64,000 nucleotides of DNA from Parvularculaceae bacterium (lineage in GTDB: Bacteria > Pseudomonadota > Alphaproteobacteria > Caulobacterales > Parvularculaceae): positions 1,364,001 to 1,428,000 of the forward strand of contig JAJFFV010000005.1 in NCBI GenBank assembly GCA_021776475.1. Reading direction: 5' to 3'. Shown here piece by piece: positions 55,900-64,000 of the stretch (its first letter is position 1; the number at the start of each line of letters is the position of its first letter). Position numbers and translations under genes: made by a program. The notes beneath the pieces are model-generated. The model was given only the letters and a program-made list of their open reading frames with translations. It was not told the DNA's origin and did not search any database.

Positions 55900-57195
55900 T
55901 CATGATTGTCTCCCTTTGAGGTTCTTCGCTGCTTTTGCTTCGTGCATTTGCTGCTTTATGAAGGCAGGCAGAAACGCCATTTTGCGTTTCGCTTCCAGGC
56001 CATCGGCGAGGCGAAAAATATTCTGATAGTAAAATGCCATTGAGCCGAAACCGTTTAGTGCCTTCACCATACTGATTTTCGAGGCCTGTCCCAAAATGCC
56101 GGGACCGATCGCGAGTTCTTTTTCCCAAGAGGGTGCCACATCACGCGCACCTGAAATCAACTGCGCCGGGATATCTGTATCAACGCAAAGTGGTCGCGCA
56201 ATCCCGATCATATCGGCAGCACCGCTGGCAAGCGCCGCGTCCATGCCTTCGCGGGAGCGGAAACCACCAGTGACCATCAGCGGGGTTTTGACGACCGCTG
56301 ATATTTTTTCCGCATAGGAAATAAAATACGCTTCCCGCGCCTTGGTTGACTGGCTGAGGCCGTCCTCAAAAGCCGGCTCCATGCCTTCAAGCCCCATCAT
56401 CCTCGGCTGTTCATAGTTTCCACCCGAGATTTCGAGGAGATCAATCCCAGCGTCATTCAGCCATTCAACGACCAGCAGGCACTCATCGAACGCGAAACCG
56501 CCTTTTTGGAAGTCCGAGGAATTGAGTTTAACGGCCACCGGAAAGTCCGACCCGACCCGGTCTCTGACAGCTGCTACTGTTTGCAGGAGGAGACGCGCGC
56601 GGTTCTCCAGCGAGCCGCCCCACTGATCAGTGCGCTTGTTCGTCAAAGGATTCAAAAACTCCGAAATCAAATAGCCATGGGCACTGTGTATCTGAACGCC
56701 GGTAAAACCAGCCTCCTTCGCAACACAAGCGGCATGAACAAACCGTGCGATCACGTCCTCAATCTCAGGCTCAGCAAGTGCGCGCGGTGTCCCAAACTGC
56801 CCACCGGGTAGCGCTACCTCAACCGCCGATGGCCCAACCGGTTCAGTAGCGACTATTTTTGGAGATTGCCTTCCGGCATGGGACAGCTGGGCCCAGATAT
56901 GCGCCCCGTTGTCGGTTGCAGCCTTAGCAAAATTGATCAACCGTTGCATTTGCTCAGATGACTGATCGCCGTCAATGGCAACATTGCCGGGCCGCTCAAG
57001 ATACCGTCGATCGACCATGACGTTGCCGGTTAGCAAAACTCCGGCGCCACCTTCTGCCCAGCGCCGGTAAATCGTCACATGCCGCGCAGTCGCGCGGTTG
57101 TACGCATCGGCGAGCCCCTCAGTCATCGCGGCTTTACAAATCCGGTTTTTCAAAACCACCCCGCAGGGCAGGGTCAAAGGTTCATTGATGGGCAT
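55900..57195 (-). CDS. Old yellow enzyme-type NADH:flavin oxidoreductase
   Basis: A 431-residue flavoenzyme. Family features include VQIHSAHGYLISEFLNP and the following KRTDQWGGSLENR, with the FMN-binding TGGFRSREG near the C-terminal third. OYE proteins reduce activated C=C bonds. This one has an extended C-terminal part and no iron-sulfur/FAD domain, so it is the short class. Convergent with the sulfatase, nine bases away. Confidence 0.9.
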   Translation of the reverse strand: MPINEPLTLPCGVVLKNRICKAAMTEGLADAYNRATARHVTIYRRWAEGGAGVLLTGNVMVDRRYLERPGNVAIDGDQSSEQMQRLINFAKAATDNGAHIWAQLSHAGRQSPKIVATEPVGPSAVEVALPGGQFGTPRALAEPEIEDVIARFVHAACVAKEAGFTGVQIHSAHGYLISEFLNPLTNKRTDQWGGSLENRARLLLQTVAAVRDRVGSDFPVAVKLNSSDFQKGGFAFDECLLVVEWLNDAGIDLLEISGGNYEQPRMMGLEGMEPAFEDGLSQSTKAREAYFISYAEKISAVVKTPLMVTGGFRSREGMDAALASGAADMIGIARPLCVDTDIPAQLISGARDVAPSWEKELAIGPGILGQASKISMVKALNGFGSMAFYYQNIFRLADGLEAKRKMAFLPAFIKQQMHEAKAAKNLKGRQS

Positions 57196-57283
57196 GGCTG
57201 CTCTTTCGCTGTTGCTCTATCGTCGAGCTTTCGATCGCACTTTTCATCAAGCGGCCTGTTTGATCAACTGTTTGAGTCAGCGC

Positions 57284-57325
57284 ATTGTGCTCACCAGATT
57301 GTGCTCACAAGATTGTGCTCACCAG
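57284..57325. repeat. Three tandem 14-base repeats upstream of MAPEG
   Basis: ATTGTGCTCACCAG, ATTGTGCTCACAAG and ATTGTGCTCACCAG run head to tail, ending 25 bases before the MAPEG start. The second differs by one base. Confidence 0.9.
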
Positions 57326-57350
57326 ATTAGCCGTCAAAGGAACCAGCAAA

Positions 57351-57737
57351 ATGGAATATGTCGGAATAGTAATTATCTTGTCCCTCCTACAGTATTTCTA
57401 CTTCGCCGCTTGTGTTGCTGGCTTGCGCCAAAAAGTAGGCACGCCAGCAACCGAAACAGCTGAAGATCAAACGCTGAAACGAACGATCCGTGTTCATGCA
57501 AATACCGGTGAAATGATCATCATTTTTCTGCCTCTGATCGTTTTGTGCGGTCACTTTTTGAACGGTAAGATTGCAGCGGGTATCGGCGTATTTTGGATCG
57601 TTGCCCGGTTCCTGTATCAGCACGGATATTTGAAAGATGGCAAGAGCAGGGTTCAGGGGTTTTTGCTGGCTGACCTGGTGTTCCTGCTGCTGATGTTGGG
57701 TGCGCTATACGGAATAGTTCATTCACTCTTGGCATGA
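57351..57737 (+). CDS. MAPEG-family membrane protein
   Basis: A 128-residue protein from the ATG at 57351, with AAGGA upstream; the earlier open frame consists of the 14-base repeats and is not considered coding. Four membrane helices and the segment TIRVHANTGEMIIIFLPL match the MAPEG group (membrane-bound glutathione transferase relatives). RVHANTGE resembles the RvHqNtlE signature. Substrate unknown. Probably monocistronic. Confidence 0.85.
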   Translation: MEYVGIVIILSLLQYFYFAACVAGLRQKVGTPATETAEDQTLKRTIRVHANTGEMIIIFLPLIVLCGHFLNGKIAAGIGVFWIVARFLYQHGYLKDGKSRVQGFLLADLVFLLLMLGALYGIVHSLLA

Positions 57738-57919
57738 AACAGTTCACAGCAAGCGAGTTCACGGCAAATCGTCCGTGGCTGATCTTGGTGTCAACAGCCA
57801 CTGGACCGATCAGCCGGGCAAACGGCATCACCGCGGAAAAATTAAGGGCGCCGCCTGGTTATTGAAAAAATGGATAGCGATTAGTTTTACTGCGCGGGCA
57901 AACGTGTTAGCCTTGGGGC

Positions 57920-58522
57920 ATGATGAAAACGCACAACCTTTTTGTGTTGCCATTGCTCGCGATTGCGGGTTGTTCGCAACAAACAGCCGTTGAGCCTGCG
58001 CCGCAGGCTCAATTCTTTACGAAACTGGCCGAGTTATGCGGCAGCGCCTTTCAGGGCAAACTGGTGAGCGAAGATCCGGTTGATGCGGGAACGACATGGG
58101 CAACCGCGAAAATGGTCATCCATGTGCGTGATTGTTCTGAGGATGAAATCCGCATCCCGTTGCATGTAGACGAGAACCGGTCACGTACGTGGGTTATTTC
58201 CCGCACGGACACAGGTCTTCGTCTCAAACATGATCATCGGCATGAAGACGGAGCGGAGGATGCGGTCTCTCAATATGGCGGCGACACAGTCGCACCCGGC
58301 AGTGCCGGGCGTCAAGAATTCCCGGTGGACGACTATTCTAAGGATCTGTTCTTGCGTGAAGGTCTCGATGTTTCGGTCGATAATGTTTGGGCGGTTGAAG
58401 TGATGCCAGGCAAAAAATTCGCCTATGAACTTACACGTCCGAACCGCATGTTTCGGGCTGAATTTGACTTGAGCCAGCCAGTTGATCTGCCGCCTCCAGC
58501 CTGGGGTTGGGAAGATGATTAA
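57920..58522 (+). CDS. Lipoprotein, unknown
   Basis: A 200-residue protein with a lipobox AIAGC after the signal peptide; two adjacent ATG codons are possible starts. The mature protein has two further Cys (AELCGSAF, VRDCSED), many His (KHDHRHEDG) and an aromatic-rich end (PPPAWGWEDD). The His-rich middle may bind metal, which is inference. The stop codon lies in a long palindrome. The family is known to me only as conserved hypothetical. Confidence 0.7.
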   Translation: MMKTHNLFVLPLLAIAGCSQQTAVEPAPQAQFFTKLAELCGSAFQGKLVSEDPVDAGTTWATAKMVIHVRDCSEDEIRIPLHVDENRSRTWVISRTDTGLRLKHDHRHEDGAEDAVSQYGGDTVAPGSAGRQEFPVDDYSKDLFLREGLDVSVDNVWAVEVMPGKKFAYELTRPNRMFRAEFDLSQPVDLPPPAWGWEDD

Positions 58523-58548
58523 AGGTCAGCCAGCTGACCTTTAATCAT
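58515..58548 (+). terminator. Long perfect palindrome at the lipoprotein stop codon
   Basis: A perfect 16-base inverted repeat with two bases between (AAAGGTCAGC and GCTGACCTTT at its centre). The stop codon of the lipoprotein gene lies in the left arm. No T tract follows, so it could be a terminator of the factor-dependent kind or an RNA-stabilising hairpin. Confidence 0.55.
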
Positions 58549-58696
58549 TAAAAGCAACCCTGCAAGCCTCAGATACTGAGATCAGCAACACTTTATTAAC
58601 AATGGTTGCCAGTAGGTTTTTATTCCCTGATTTTCGCTAACGCGAATTTAAGCGTATTGTGCCATTGTATTCTTCGCTGAGAGGCGGAGAACAACA

Positions 58697-61243
58697 TTGA
58701 TCCAACGTATTTTCATAGCGGTTTGCTGCTTGACAGTACTCGCAGGCGTTACCTCTGCGCAGGCAACGCCGATGGACGACGTCTATCGCGGCAAAGTCCT
58801 CGCGATCGTCGACTATGTCGAGCGTAACGACCTGATCTTGACACCAGCAATGGAAGCAGACCTGAAGCGGCGCGCCACCCTTACGCAAGGTGTTGAAAAA
58901 CTCGAGCTTCTGCGCCGGATCGCCAATCAGCACGCGTACCGCAGCGAAGCAGAAGAAATGCGCGCTGCCGCTGTGCAAATGCGGGACTACGCAAAAACTA
59001 TCGGCAACATGCGGTTCGAGGGCATCGCAGACGCCTTTGATGGTTTTGCCTCATCGGTTGAAGGGGCGTACGAAGAATCGGTTGTCCAGCTAACCGCTGT
59101 AGAAGCTGCCTATCCGGATGATTGGGCCGTGCTCGTCTACGCCAGCCTTTTTCGTTCCGTTAGTGACGTGCGCTTCGGTCGCTACACCAAAGCATACAAG
59201 CAACTGCAGCTTGGTCTTGGCAGTATTCCGCCGTCTAATGCGGATCCCCTCGCGCCGGCCATGCGGTACGAATTCCTGGAAGCTGTGCGCTATGTTGAGA
59301 TGAAGCTGGGCGCTGGTGAAGCGGCAATCGACACCGTCGAGCGGGCGTTGACCCAGGCAGAGTTTGCCGGCCTGCCGGCGAATGGTTTTAATGCGATTTA
59401 TTCAGTCGCCTTTTCTGCCGCGGAGCTTGGTGATGTAGAGCTTGCTCTCGAAATATATACGCGGCTCAACACGCTGTTGCAGGCAAAAGGCGTTGAAGCC
59501 CCACGTCTTTTTGTCTTGAGGGAACTCTCGAAAGCCTATTTTGAGACCGGCCAGTACGAGATGGTTATTACAATCTATAACGAGGCCAAACTTATCGACG
59601 AGAATGTCGTCAGTCGTCTAACAGAATTACGTATTCTGGCAGCGCGCGCATACGCCCGCGTCGGGGAAACGGCAATCGCGGCTCAGGAGCTTGCAGCATT
59701 GTGGGACTGGATTGGTGAGCGCCCAGATATGAAGGGTACAGAGAACGAAATACGCCTGACGCTGGTGGAGGCCGACATCGCCTCAAGCGAGGGTGATTTC
59801 ACGACTGCCTTCGCCAGAGAACGCCTTTATCGTGAGAGAAGCGAAGAAATCCTGCGCGAGCAGTTTTCCTCCAGTGTCGGTGAACTACGGGGCTCGCTGC
59901 AGGTTGAACTGGAGCAGGAGCGGGCGCGGTTGGTGTTGCTTGAAAAAGAGAGGAAACTCGCCGAGGCTGCTGCTCAGTCAAGACAGTGGGTCGCCATTCT
60001 TGCTTTTATCCTTTTTGGCGGCGCTCTTGCTGTCGCAGCCTATCAGCGATGGATAGCACGTCAGATGGAGAAAAATCGCCGGAAAGCGCAGGCCGCAAAT
60101 CGGGCAAAATCCGAATTTCTGGCGACTATGAGCCATGAACTTCGTACACCGATGAATGGTGTTTTGGGGATGGCCCAGTCTTTGAGAGAGATGCGCCTTT
60201 CGACCGATGCAGAGAAATGTGTGGATGTCATTCTGGACTCCGGCAAATCTCTTATGGCGCTTTTGAATGACATCCTCGATTTATCGAAAATTGAAGCTGG
60301 TCGGCTTGAAATCGCAAGGACCCCTGAAGACATTGGCGCTGCAGTCCGCAAGCTGATCGCGTTGTGGGAGCCGAAGGCGAACGAAAAAGGCCTGCGCTTT
60401 ACGCTTGCCATTCAGGACGATTTGCGGCTCTTTGTATTCGACCCCGTCCGTGTGCGTCAATGTGTCGCGAACCTCATCTCCAATGCCGTGAAGTTTACTG
60501 AAAAAGGTGGCATTGCAATAGATATTTCATCCGCTGTGCAATCTGACGGGTCACATCTGATCAAGATCAAAGTGTCCGATACTGGCCTCGGCATGACGGA
60601 TGAAACAATGAGGTTATTGTTCAGTCCGTTTACGCAAGCCGATGCATCGATCACGCGAAAGTTTGGCGGCACTGGCCTTGGCCTTTCCATAACGAGACGG
60701 CTGGCGCGGTTAATGGGCGGTGATCTGACGGTGCAAAGCACCGCTGGTATGGGCTCGACCTTCCAATTAAGTTTTAAGGCGGTGCCCGCTGCGCATGATT
60801 TGGTTGAACCCTCAAATGATGCGGCAAAACCCAATAAAGATATCCTGGGATTAAAAACGCTTGTTGTCGAAGACAACAACGTCAACCAGATGGTTCTGGA
60901 ACAGTTCTTAAAGAACTGGAACCACGAGATTGTCATTGCCGAACATGGAGGGCTGGCGCTCGATAAACTCCGTGAAGAAACATTTGATCTTGTCTTGATG
61001 GACCTACAAATGCCTGTGATAGACGGGCTGACCGCGACAAAACTGATCCGCAGATCGGGCCAGGCCTGGGCAGATATCCCGATTGTTGCTCTGACGGCAG
61101 AAGCGATGAGCGGTGATGCTGACAAATGTTACGGTGCTGGCATGGACGCGTATACAACAAAACCAATCGAGGTTGGAGCGCTGCAGAGGTCTATCGAGGA
61201 AGCGCTAAGGCGCCGCAAAAAAGCCCTCACCAGCGCCGCGTAA
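58697..61243 (+). CDS. TPR hybrid sensor histidine kinase
   Basis: An 848-residue protein from a TTG start with GGAG upstream. A signal peptide is followed by a periplasmic TPR domain (to about 400) and one membrane helix (about 430-450). Next come a dimerisation domain with His480 in TMSHELRTPMNG, an ATPase domain with GGTGLGLSITRR, and a receiver domain. In the receiver the acidic pair is at 725-726, phospho-acceptor Asp769 lies in LMDLQMPVIDG, and the switch Lys is in YTTKPIEVG. The kinase can pass phosphate to its own receiver; no phosphotransfer protein or regulator gene is near. It resembles the kinase at 33409-35490 with a receiver added. Confidence 0.94.
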   Translation: MIQRIFIAVCCLTVLAGVTSAQATPMDDVYRGKVLAIVDYVERNDLILTPAMEADLKRRATLTQGVEKLELLRRIANQHAYRSEAEEMRAAAVQMRDYAKTIGNMRFEGIADAFDGFASSVEGAYEESVVQLTAVEAAYPDDWAVLVYASLFRSVSDVRFGRYTKAYKQLQLGLGSIPPSNADPLAPAMRYEFLEAVRYVEMKLGAGEAAIDTVERALTQAEFAGLPANGFNAIYSVAFSAAELGDVELALEIYTRLNTLLQAKGVEAPRLFVLRELSKAYFETGQYEMVITIYNEAKLIDENVVSRLTELRILAARAYARVGETAIAAQELAALWDWIGERPDMKGTENEIRLTLVEADIASSEGDFTTAFARERLYRERSEEILREQFSSSVGELRGSLQVELEQERARLVLLEKERKLAEAAAQSRQWVAILAFILFGGALAVAAYQRWIARQMEKNRRKAQAANRAKSEFLATMSHELRTPMNGVLGMAQSLREMRLSTDAEKCVDVILDSGKSLMALLNDILDLSKIEAGRLEIARTPEDIGAAVRKLIALWEPKANEKGLRFTLAIQDDLRLFVFDPVRVRQCVANLISNAVKFTEKGGIAIDISSAVQSDGSHLIKIKVSDTGLGMTDETMRLLFSPFTQADASITRKFGGTGLGLSITRRLARLMGGDLTVQSTAGMGSTFQLSFKAVPAAHDLVEPSNDAAKPNKDILGLKTLVVEDNNVNQMVLEQFLKNWNHEIVIAEHGGLALDKLREETFDLVLMDLQMPVIDGLTATKLIRRSGQAWADIPIVALTAEAMSGDADKCYGAGMDAYTTKPIEVGALQRSIEEALRRRKKALTSAA

Positions 61244-61262
61244 ATAATGCGCTGAGAACCCA

Positions 61263-61279
61263 CTTGCCAATCAGGCAAG
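61263..61279. terminator. Weak hairpin between hybrid kinase and esterase
   Basis: CTTGCC and GGCAAG around AATCA; the hairpin covers the esterase stop codon. It lies between convergent genes and lacks a good T tract. Confidence 0.3.
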
Positions 61280-62278
61280 CGCGTTTACCAGAAATGGCAG
61301 GCTTTTATCCATCCGATAGTCAACCGATGAATGATTGTCGTCAAATTCTTCATAAACATGATCAACGCCAGCACTTGCAAGTTTGCGATGCAAGCGCCGG
61401 GCGCCATAAATAAGGTCGTATTGATCCACATTCCCGCAATCAATCCACAAGGCTTTCAAACTGTGAAGCTGGGCTATGTGGTTGTCTGCCATGATCACCG
61501 GATCCCATTTTAGCCACTCGGCCCAGCGCGCCTCGATGACTTCGCACGTGTCCATATCGATAGGCAGCCTGATACCGCAAAATGCGTCCGGGTCAGGATC
61601 ATATGTTGCTGCCATCGCCAGGATCATCAGATGGTGGATATCCTTACCGCTCCATTTTGGTCCCGCCTCAAAAGTGGTCAGAAATGTCTCTGGTGATCCG
61701 TCGCTTAGGGCAAGCGCCCGCACCAGCCCCGGCATTTCACGTAAGTAACAAATCTCGAACCCCATGTCGCCGGAATGGCATGCCGCTGCCGACCAGAAAT
61801 CCGCGTGCCGCATCGCGTGCACCAGTGCGCCATATCCGCCAGATGACTTGCCAAAAACCCCGCGTCTGCCGTCGCCGCCACAGCCAAACTGTTTCTCAAC
61901 GAGCGGCACCATCTCCTCAACCAGAAAGCTCTCCCACTGTCCAACAGCGATCGAGTTAATATACTGATTGCCGCCAAGCCGGGTGAAGCAGTCCGGCATG
62001 ACGACAACAACCGGTGCCATCTCAACATCACCGATCAACCGGTCGAGCCGCTCCGGCAGATTTTCACCAAAATTCTTCCAGTTGGCGTGAGCAGGACCGC
62101 CAGCGGTAAACCCGACAAGATCGACCAACAGCGGCAGATCACGCCCGTCCTGCCCGGCCGGTACATAGACCGCAATGTCTCTCCGGGCCGGGTCGCCGAG
62201 CAGATTGGCCACCAAAACATCAGAGTCGATCTGCAAGCGGTGGACGGTCCCTCTCAAGCTCTCACGATTTGTACGCAT
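61271..62278 (-). CDS. Alpha/beta-hydrolase esterase (esterase D-like)
   Basis: A 335-residue cytoplasmic hydrolase. The nucleophile Ser145 is in GKSSGG (143-148), and the late His in FDDNHSSVDYRM may complete the triad. Upstream, PVVVVMPDCFTRLGGNQY is a typical strand and loop of the putative-esterase family. Members hydrolyse S-formylglutathione, ferulate or trehalose esters; the substrate here is unknown. The same strand has the next gene upstream, 59 bases away, so the two may form an operon. Confidence 0.82.
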   Translation of the reverse strand: MRTNRESLRGTVHRLQIDSDVLVANLLGDPARRDIAVYVPAGQDGRDLPLLVDLVGFTAGGPAHANWKNFGENLPERLDRLIGDVEMAPVVVVMPDCFTRLGGNQYINSIAVGQWESFLVEEMVPLVEKQFGCGGDGRRGVFGKSSGGYGALVHAMRHADFWSAAACHSGDMGFEICYLREMPGLVRALALSDGSPETFLTTFEAGPKWSGKDIHHLMILAMAATYDPDPDAFCGIRLPIDMDTCEVIEARWAEWLKWDPVIMADNHIAQLHSLKALWIDCGNVDQYDLIYGARRLHRKLASAGVDHVYEEFDDNHSSVDYRMDKSLPFLVNALA

Positions 62279-62337
62279 GGATGCCTTTCCCGAATCACCT
62301 GGTCCCGCGCAAGCGTATCATCAATCGCCATTTGAAG

Positions 62338-63411
62338 TCATATCCCGCGCCGGGCTTCCCAACCCACGGCGTAAGCGGGCATCGGCTGCGCCGGCATTGG
62401 TGCATCATCTGCTGGCGCGCCGATGGGCGGTATTTCGTCCCAATGGCGATGCCCGTAAGCGACATAAGCAGCGTTGCTCTCGTACAGGCTTTCAATCATG
62501 ATAATCGGGGTCTCAGACGCATGTTCACCATAGGCATCATAATCTGTCGCATCCCCTGCGCGCCGCTCACCTGTGGTTGCGCGTACAAACGGCGAATTCA
62601 GCTTCATAATATCCGCATAATGATTGAATAGAGCCACGACATTGGTCTCAATACCGCTTGTCTCTATATCGCTCAGGGTTGTCACGCCGTTCTTGCGAGC
62701 CTCGCGCCGCCGGACGGACTGACTGTGTAAGCCGATTTCATAGAGAAAAAATTCGACCAGGCGCTGGCGGTCAGCCTTCGAGGGCGACTTTAGCCGCGTA
62801 TCGATAATGTTCTCCAGAATACGCCGGTTCTCGCGCATCGTCCGGTATGCTTCACCGAGCGCCAGCGCGTCGGTGTGGCGCGTCAACCAATCGGCCATAC
62901 TATCCTGCACGTGCTTTTCCTTGAGCCCCGTACTTGCGATCAGGTCCATAAAACCTTTCAGCGCGCTGGTGCTGTTGCGCCCGTCAAACCAGTAAAAGCT
63001 CTCCCAGCCGGAAGTGCTGTCCACCGGACCAAACCTGGTGCTCGGTCCAGCGACAATCTCATCTGCGCCAAGAGCGATCATCGTCCCGGCGCTGTAGGCT
63101 GCACTAGGCAGGATCACACCGATCCGGTCATCGGGGAAATAATCACGGACCATCGCGATGAAATCCCATGGTGCAACAGTTGCCCCGCCATGGGTGTAAA
63201 CCAGAAAATCAAGACCCCTCGCGCCGTCGGCTTTTGCCTGGCGCACATGTTTCTCGATGATCTCAATATCGCCGGTACGGATCGAGCCGGAAAGGCCGGG
63301 CCTTGTGCTTGTCAGATAGGCAATAAGATGATTGCCGCGGCGCGCGCTGATTGCCCCTAACAGGTCAAGCCGCGTGGCTTCGCTGCTGGCGAGAATTTCC
63401 CTTGATTTCAT
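62338..63411 (-). CDS. SDH-family Clp-fold serine protease homologue
   Basis: A 357-residue protein of the serine dehydrogenase proteinase family (Clp/crotonase fold). The probable nucleophile is Ser107 in AAYSAGTM, followed by ALGADEIVAGPSTRFGPVD, the signature of this family and of SppA/ClpP relatives. No signal peptide is visible. The C-terminal quarter is extra, ending in a Pro-rich tail (PPIGAPADDAPMPAQPMPA). The function is unknown in bacteria. Just upstream of the esterase on the same strand. Confidence 0.8.
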   Translation of the reverse strand: MKSREILASSEATRLDLLGAISARRGNHLIAYLTSTRPGLSGSIRTGDIEIIEKHVRQAKADGARGLDFLVYTHGGATVAPWDFIAMVRDYFPDDRIGVILPSAAYSAGTMIALGADEIVAGPSTRFGPVDSTSGWESFYWFDGRNSTSALKGFMDLIASTGLKEKHVQDSMADWLTRHTDALALGEAYRTMRENRRILENIIDTRLKSPSKADRQRLVEFFLYEIGLHSQSVRRREARKNGVTTLSDIETSGIETNVVALFNHYADIMKLNSPFVRATTGERRAGDATDYDAYGEHASETPIIMIESLYESNAAYVAYGHRHWDEIPPIGAPADDAPMPAQPMPAYAVGWEARRGI

Positions 63412-63519
63412 ATTTCCCCTCGAACTACTTCAAAAAGACTTCCATAAAAAGAAAGCTCTCGCAAGGGCAGAAGCCGGAAGGAGGCTGGCCGGCCGCGCAA
63501 AGCTGCGCTATGGAAAGAC

Positions 63520-63846
63520 ATGATCCGTCTCAAAACAGAAATATTTGTGAAGGCTTGGCTAAGGCGCTGCATGGCGGCTGGGGCATTTGCCGCAATCGCC
63601 CGTAAAGGGCACCCAGAGGCCGGCATTCTTATCGTCAAAGTCGTTGCAGGCGACGGATCAGCACTGGCCTATATTGAAACGTTCAGCGACAAGGCCGACA
63701 TCGCCTGGAGAGCGCTCGCGGACGAGTTTAAGCCGGAGATGGAGATTGATACACTGATTAAACGGGAGTCAAATTTCGATCCCGATTTGTGGATTGTGGA
63801 AGTTCAGGACCGCGAAGGGCGGCCTTTTCTGGACGGCATTGCCTGA
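63520..63846 (+). CDS. DUF1491 protein
   Basis: A 108-residue soluble protein with the family start (RLKTEIFVKAWLRRC) and C-terminal motif DPDLWIVEVQDREGRPFLD. DUF1491 is a small family mostly of Alphaproteobacteria with unknown function. It is divergent from the SDH-family gene with about 110 bases between. Confidence 0.8.
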   Translation: MIRLKTEIFVKAWLRRCMAAGAFAAIARKGHPEAGILIVKVVAGDGSALAYIETFSDKADIAWRALADEFKPEMEIDTLIKRESNFDPDLWIVEVQDREGRPFLDGIA

Positions 63847-63849
63847 CGC

Positions 63850-64000
63850 TCAACCGGTGCCGAACAGTACTTTTCGTTCTGCGGCGTCAAAATTATGGCT
63901 CTGGTTGCCGGTTACGCTGTTGCTGTTACTTTGAGGAATTTCACCAGCCTGTACCGCATCGGTAAGCGCCGCAGCACGCACCTGCCAAAACCGCATAACC
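63850..64000 (-). CDS. C-terminal end of an unidentified gene
   Basis: The minus strand is open from the window edge to a TGA at 63850-63852, giving 50 residues (ending AAERKVLFGTG). It is Ala/Ser/Asn-rich and not recognised. It converges with DUF1491, four bases away. The rest lies outside the window. Confidence 0.4.
   Translation of the reverse strand, partial: VMRFWQVRAAALTDAVQAGEIPQSNSNSVTGNQSHNFDAAERKVLFGTG

Noticed and set aside
57284-57325. CRISPR array
   Set aside because: Three 14-base units without spacers are simple tandem repeats, and no cas genes are present.

Overview
The window is a gene-dense stretch of an alphaproteobacterial chromosome of moderate GC content. No insertion sequences, phage genes or CRISPR arrays are visible. 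The taxon is inferred from the order mutM-rpsT-dnaA-dnaN-recF-gyrB, families typical of Alphaproteobacteria (DUF2336, DUF1491, DivJ/PleC-like kinases) and one TTAA-N7-TTAA motif of the CtrA type. A marine or saline Caulobacterales/Parvularculales-like organism fits best, but no rRNA is present to test this.

Layout. 1-10.9 kb: the end of an ArnT-like glycosyltransferase, an EF-hand protein, mutM, rpsT, a long A+T-rich gap, then the replication block dnaA-dnaN-recF-csp-gyrB. 10.9-15.1 kb: small envelope and housekeeping genes (DUF2141, TerB-like, an ATP-grasp/metallo-beta-lactamase pair, a Blh-type phosphatase) and tRNA-Gln. 15.5-21.5 kb: a complete TonB energising operon of the Vibrio TonB2/TtpC kind (DUF3450, TtpC, ExbB, two ExbD, TonB, TPR protein), closed by a strong terminator. 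21.5-23.2 kb: a lipoprotein and a DUF2336 protein. 23.4-31.6 kb: a ten-gene Mrp/Mnh-type cation/proton antiporter operon, without a full-length MrpA, with three NuoL/M/N-like subunits and an MrpC carrying a His-rich insertion of about 145 residues. 31.8-35.5 kb: a PhoX-like protein and a TPR histidine kinase.

35.6-38.7 kb: the most unusual locus, a BlaI-type repressor, a BlaR1-type M56 metalloprotease and a secreted protein. The protease and the secreted protein share a 28-residue repeat, and two matching inverted repeats lie just upstream of the repressor. 38.8-43.3 kb: an arylesterase lipoprotein divergent from a YbbA/YbbP-type ABC exporter, then SufE. 43.3-48.7 kb: an uncharacterised secreted protein, a soluble PAS kinase and a large TonB-dependent receptor that the 15-21 kb operon could energise. 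48.9-57.7 kb: accessory metabolism and transport (GNAT, APC permease, MFS efflux, GMC oxidoreductase, alkyl sulfatase, old-yellow-enzyme reductase, MAPEG). 57.9-64 kb: a lipoprotein, a hybrid TPR kinase, an esterase, a Clp-fold serine protease homologue, DUF1491 and the end of an unidentified gene.

Common themes are envelope energetics (TonB, Mrp), ion handling, and signalling by three kinases without adjacent response regulators. All assignments come from reading the sequence; no database search was run.
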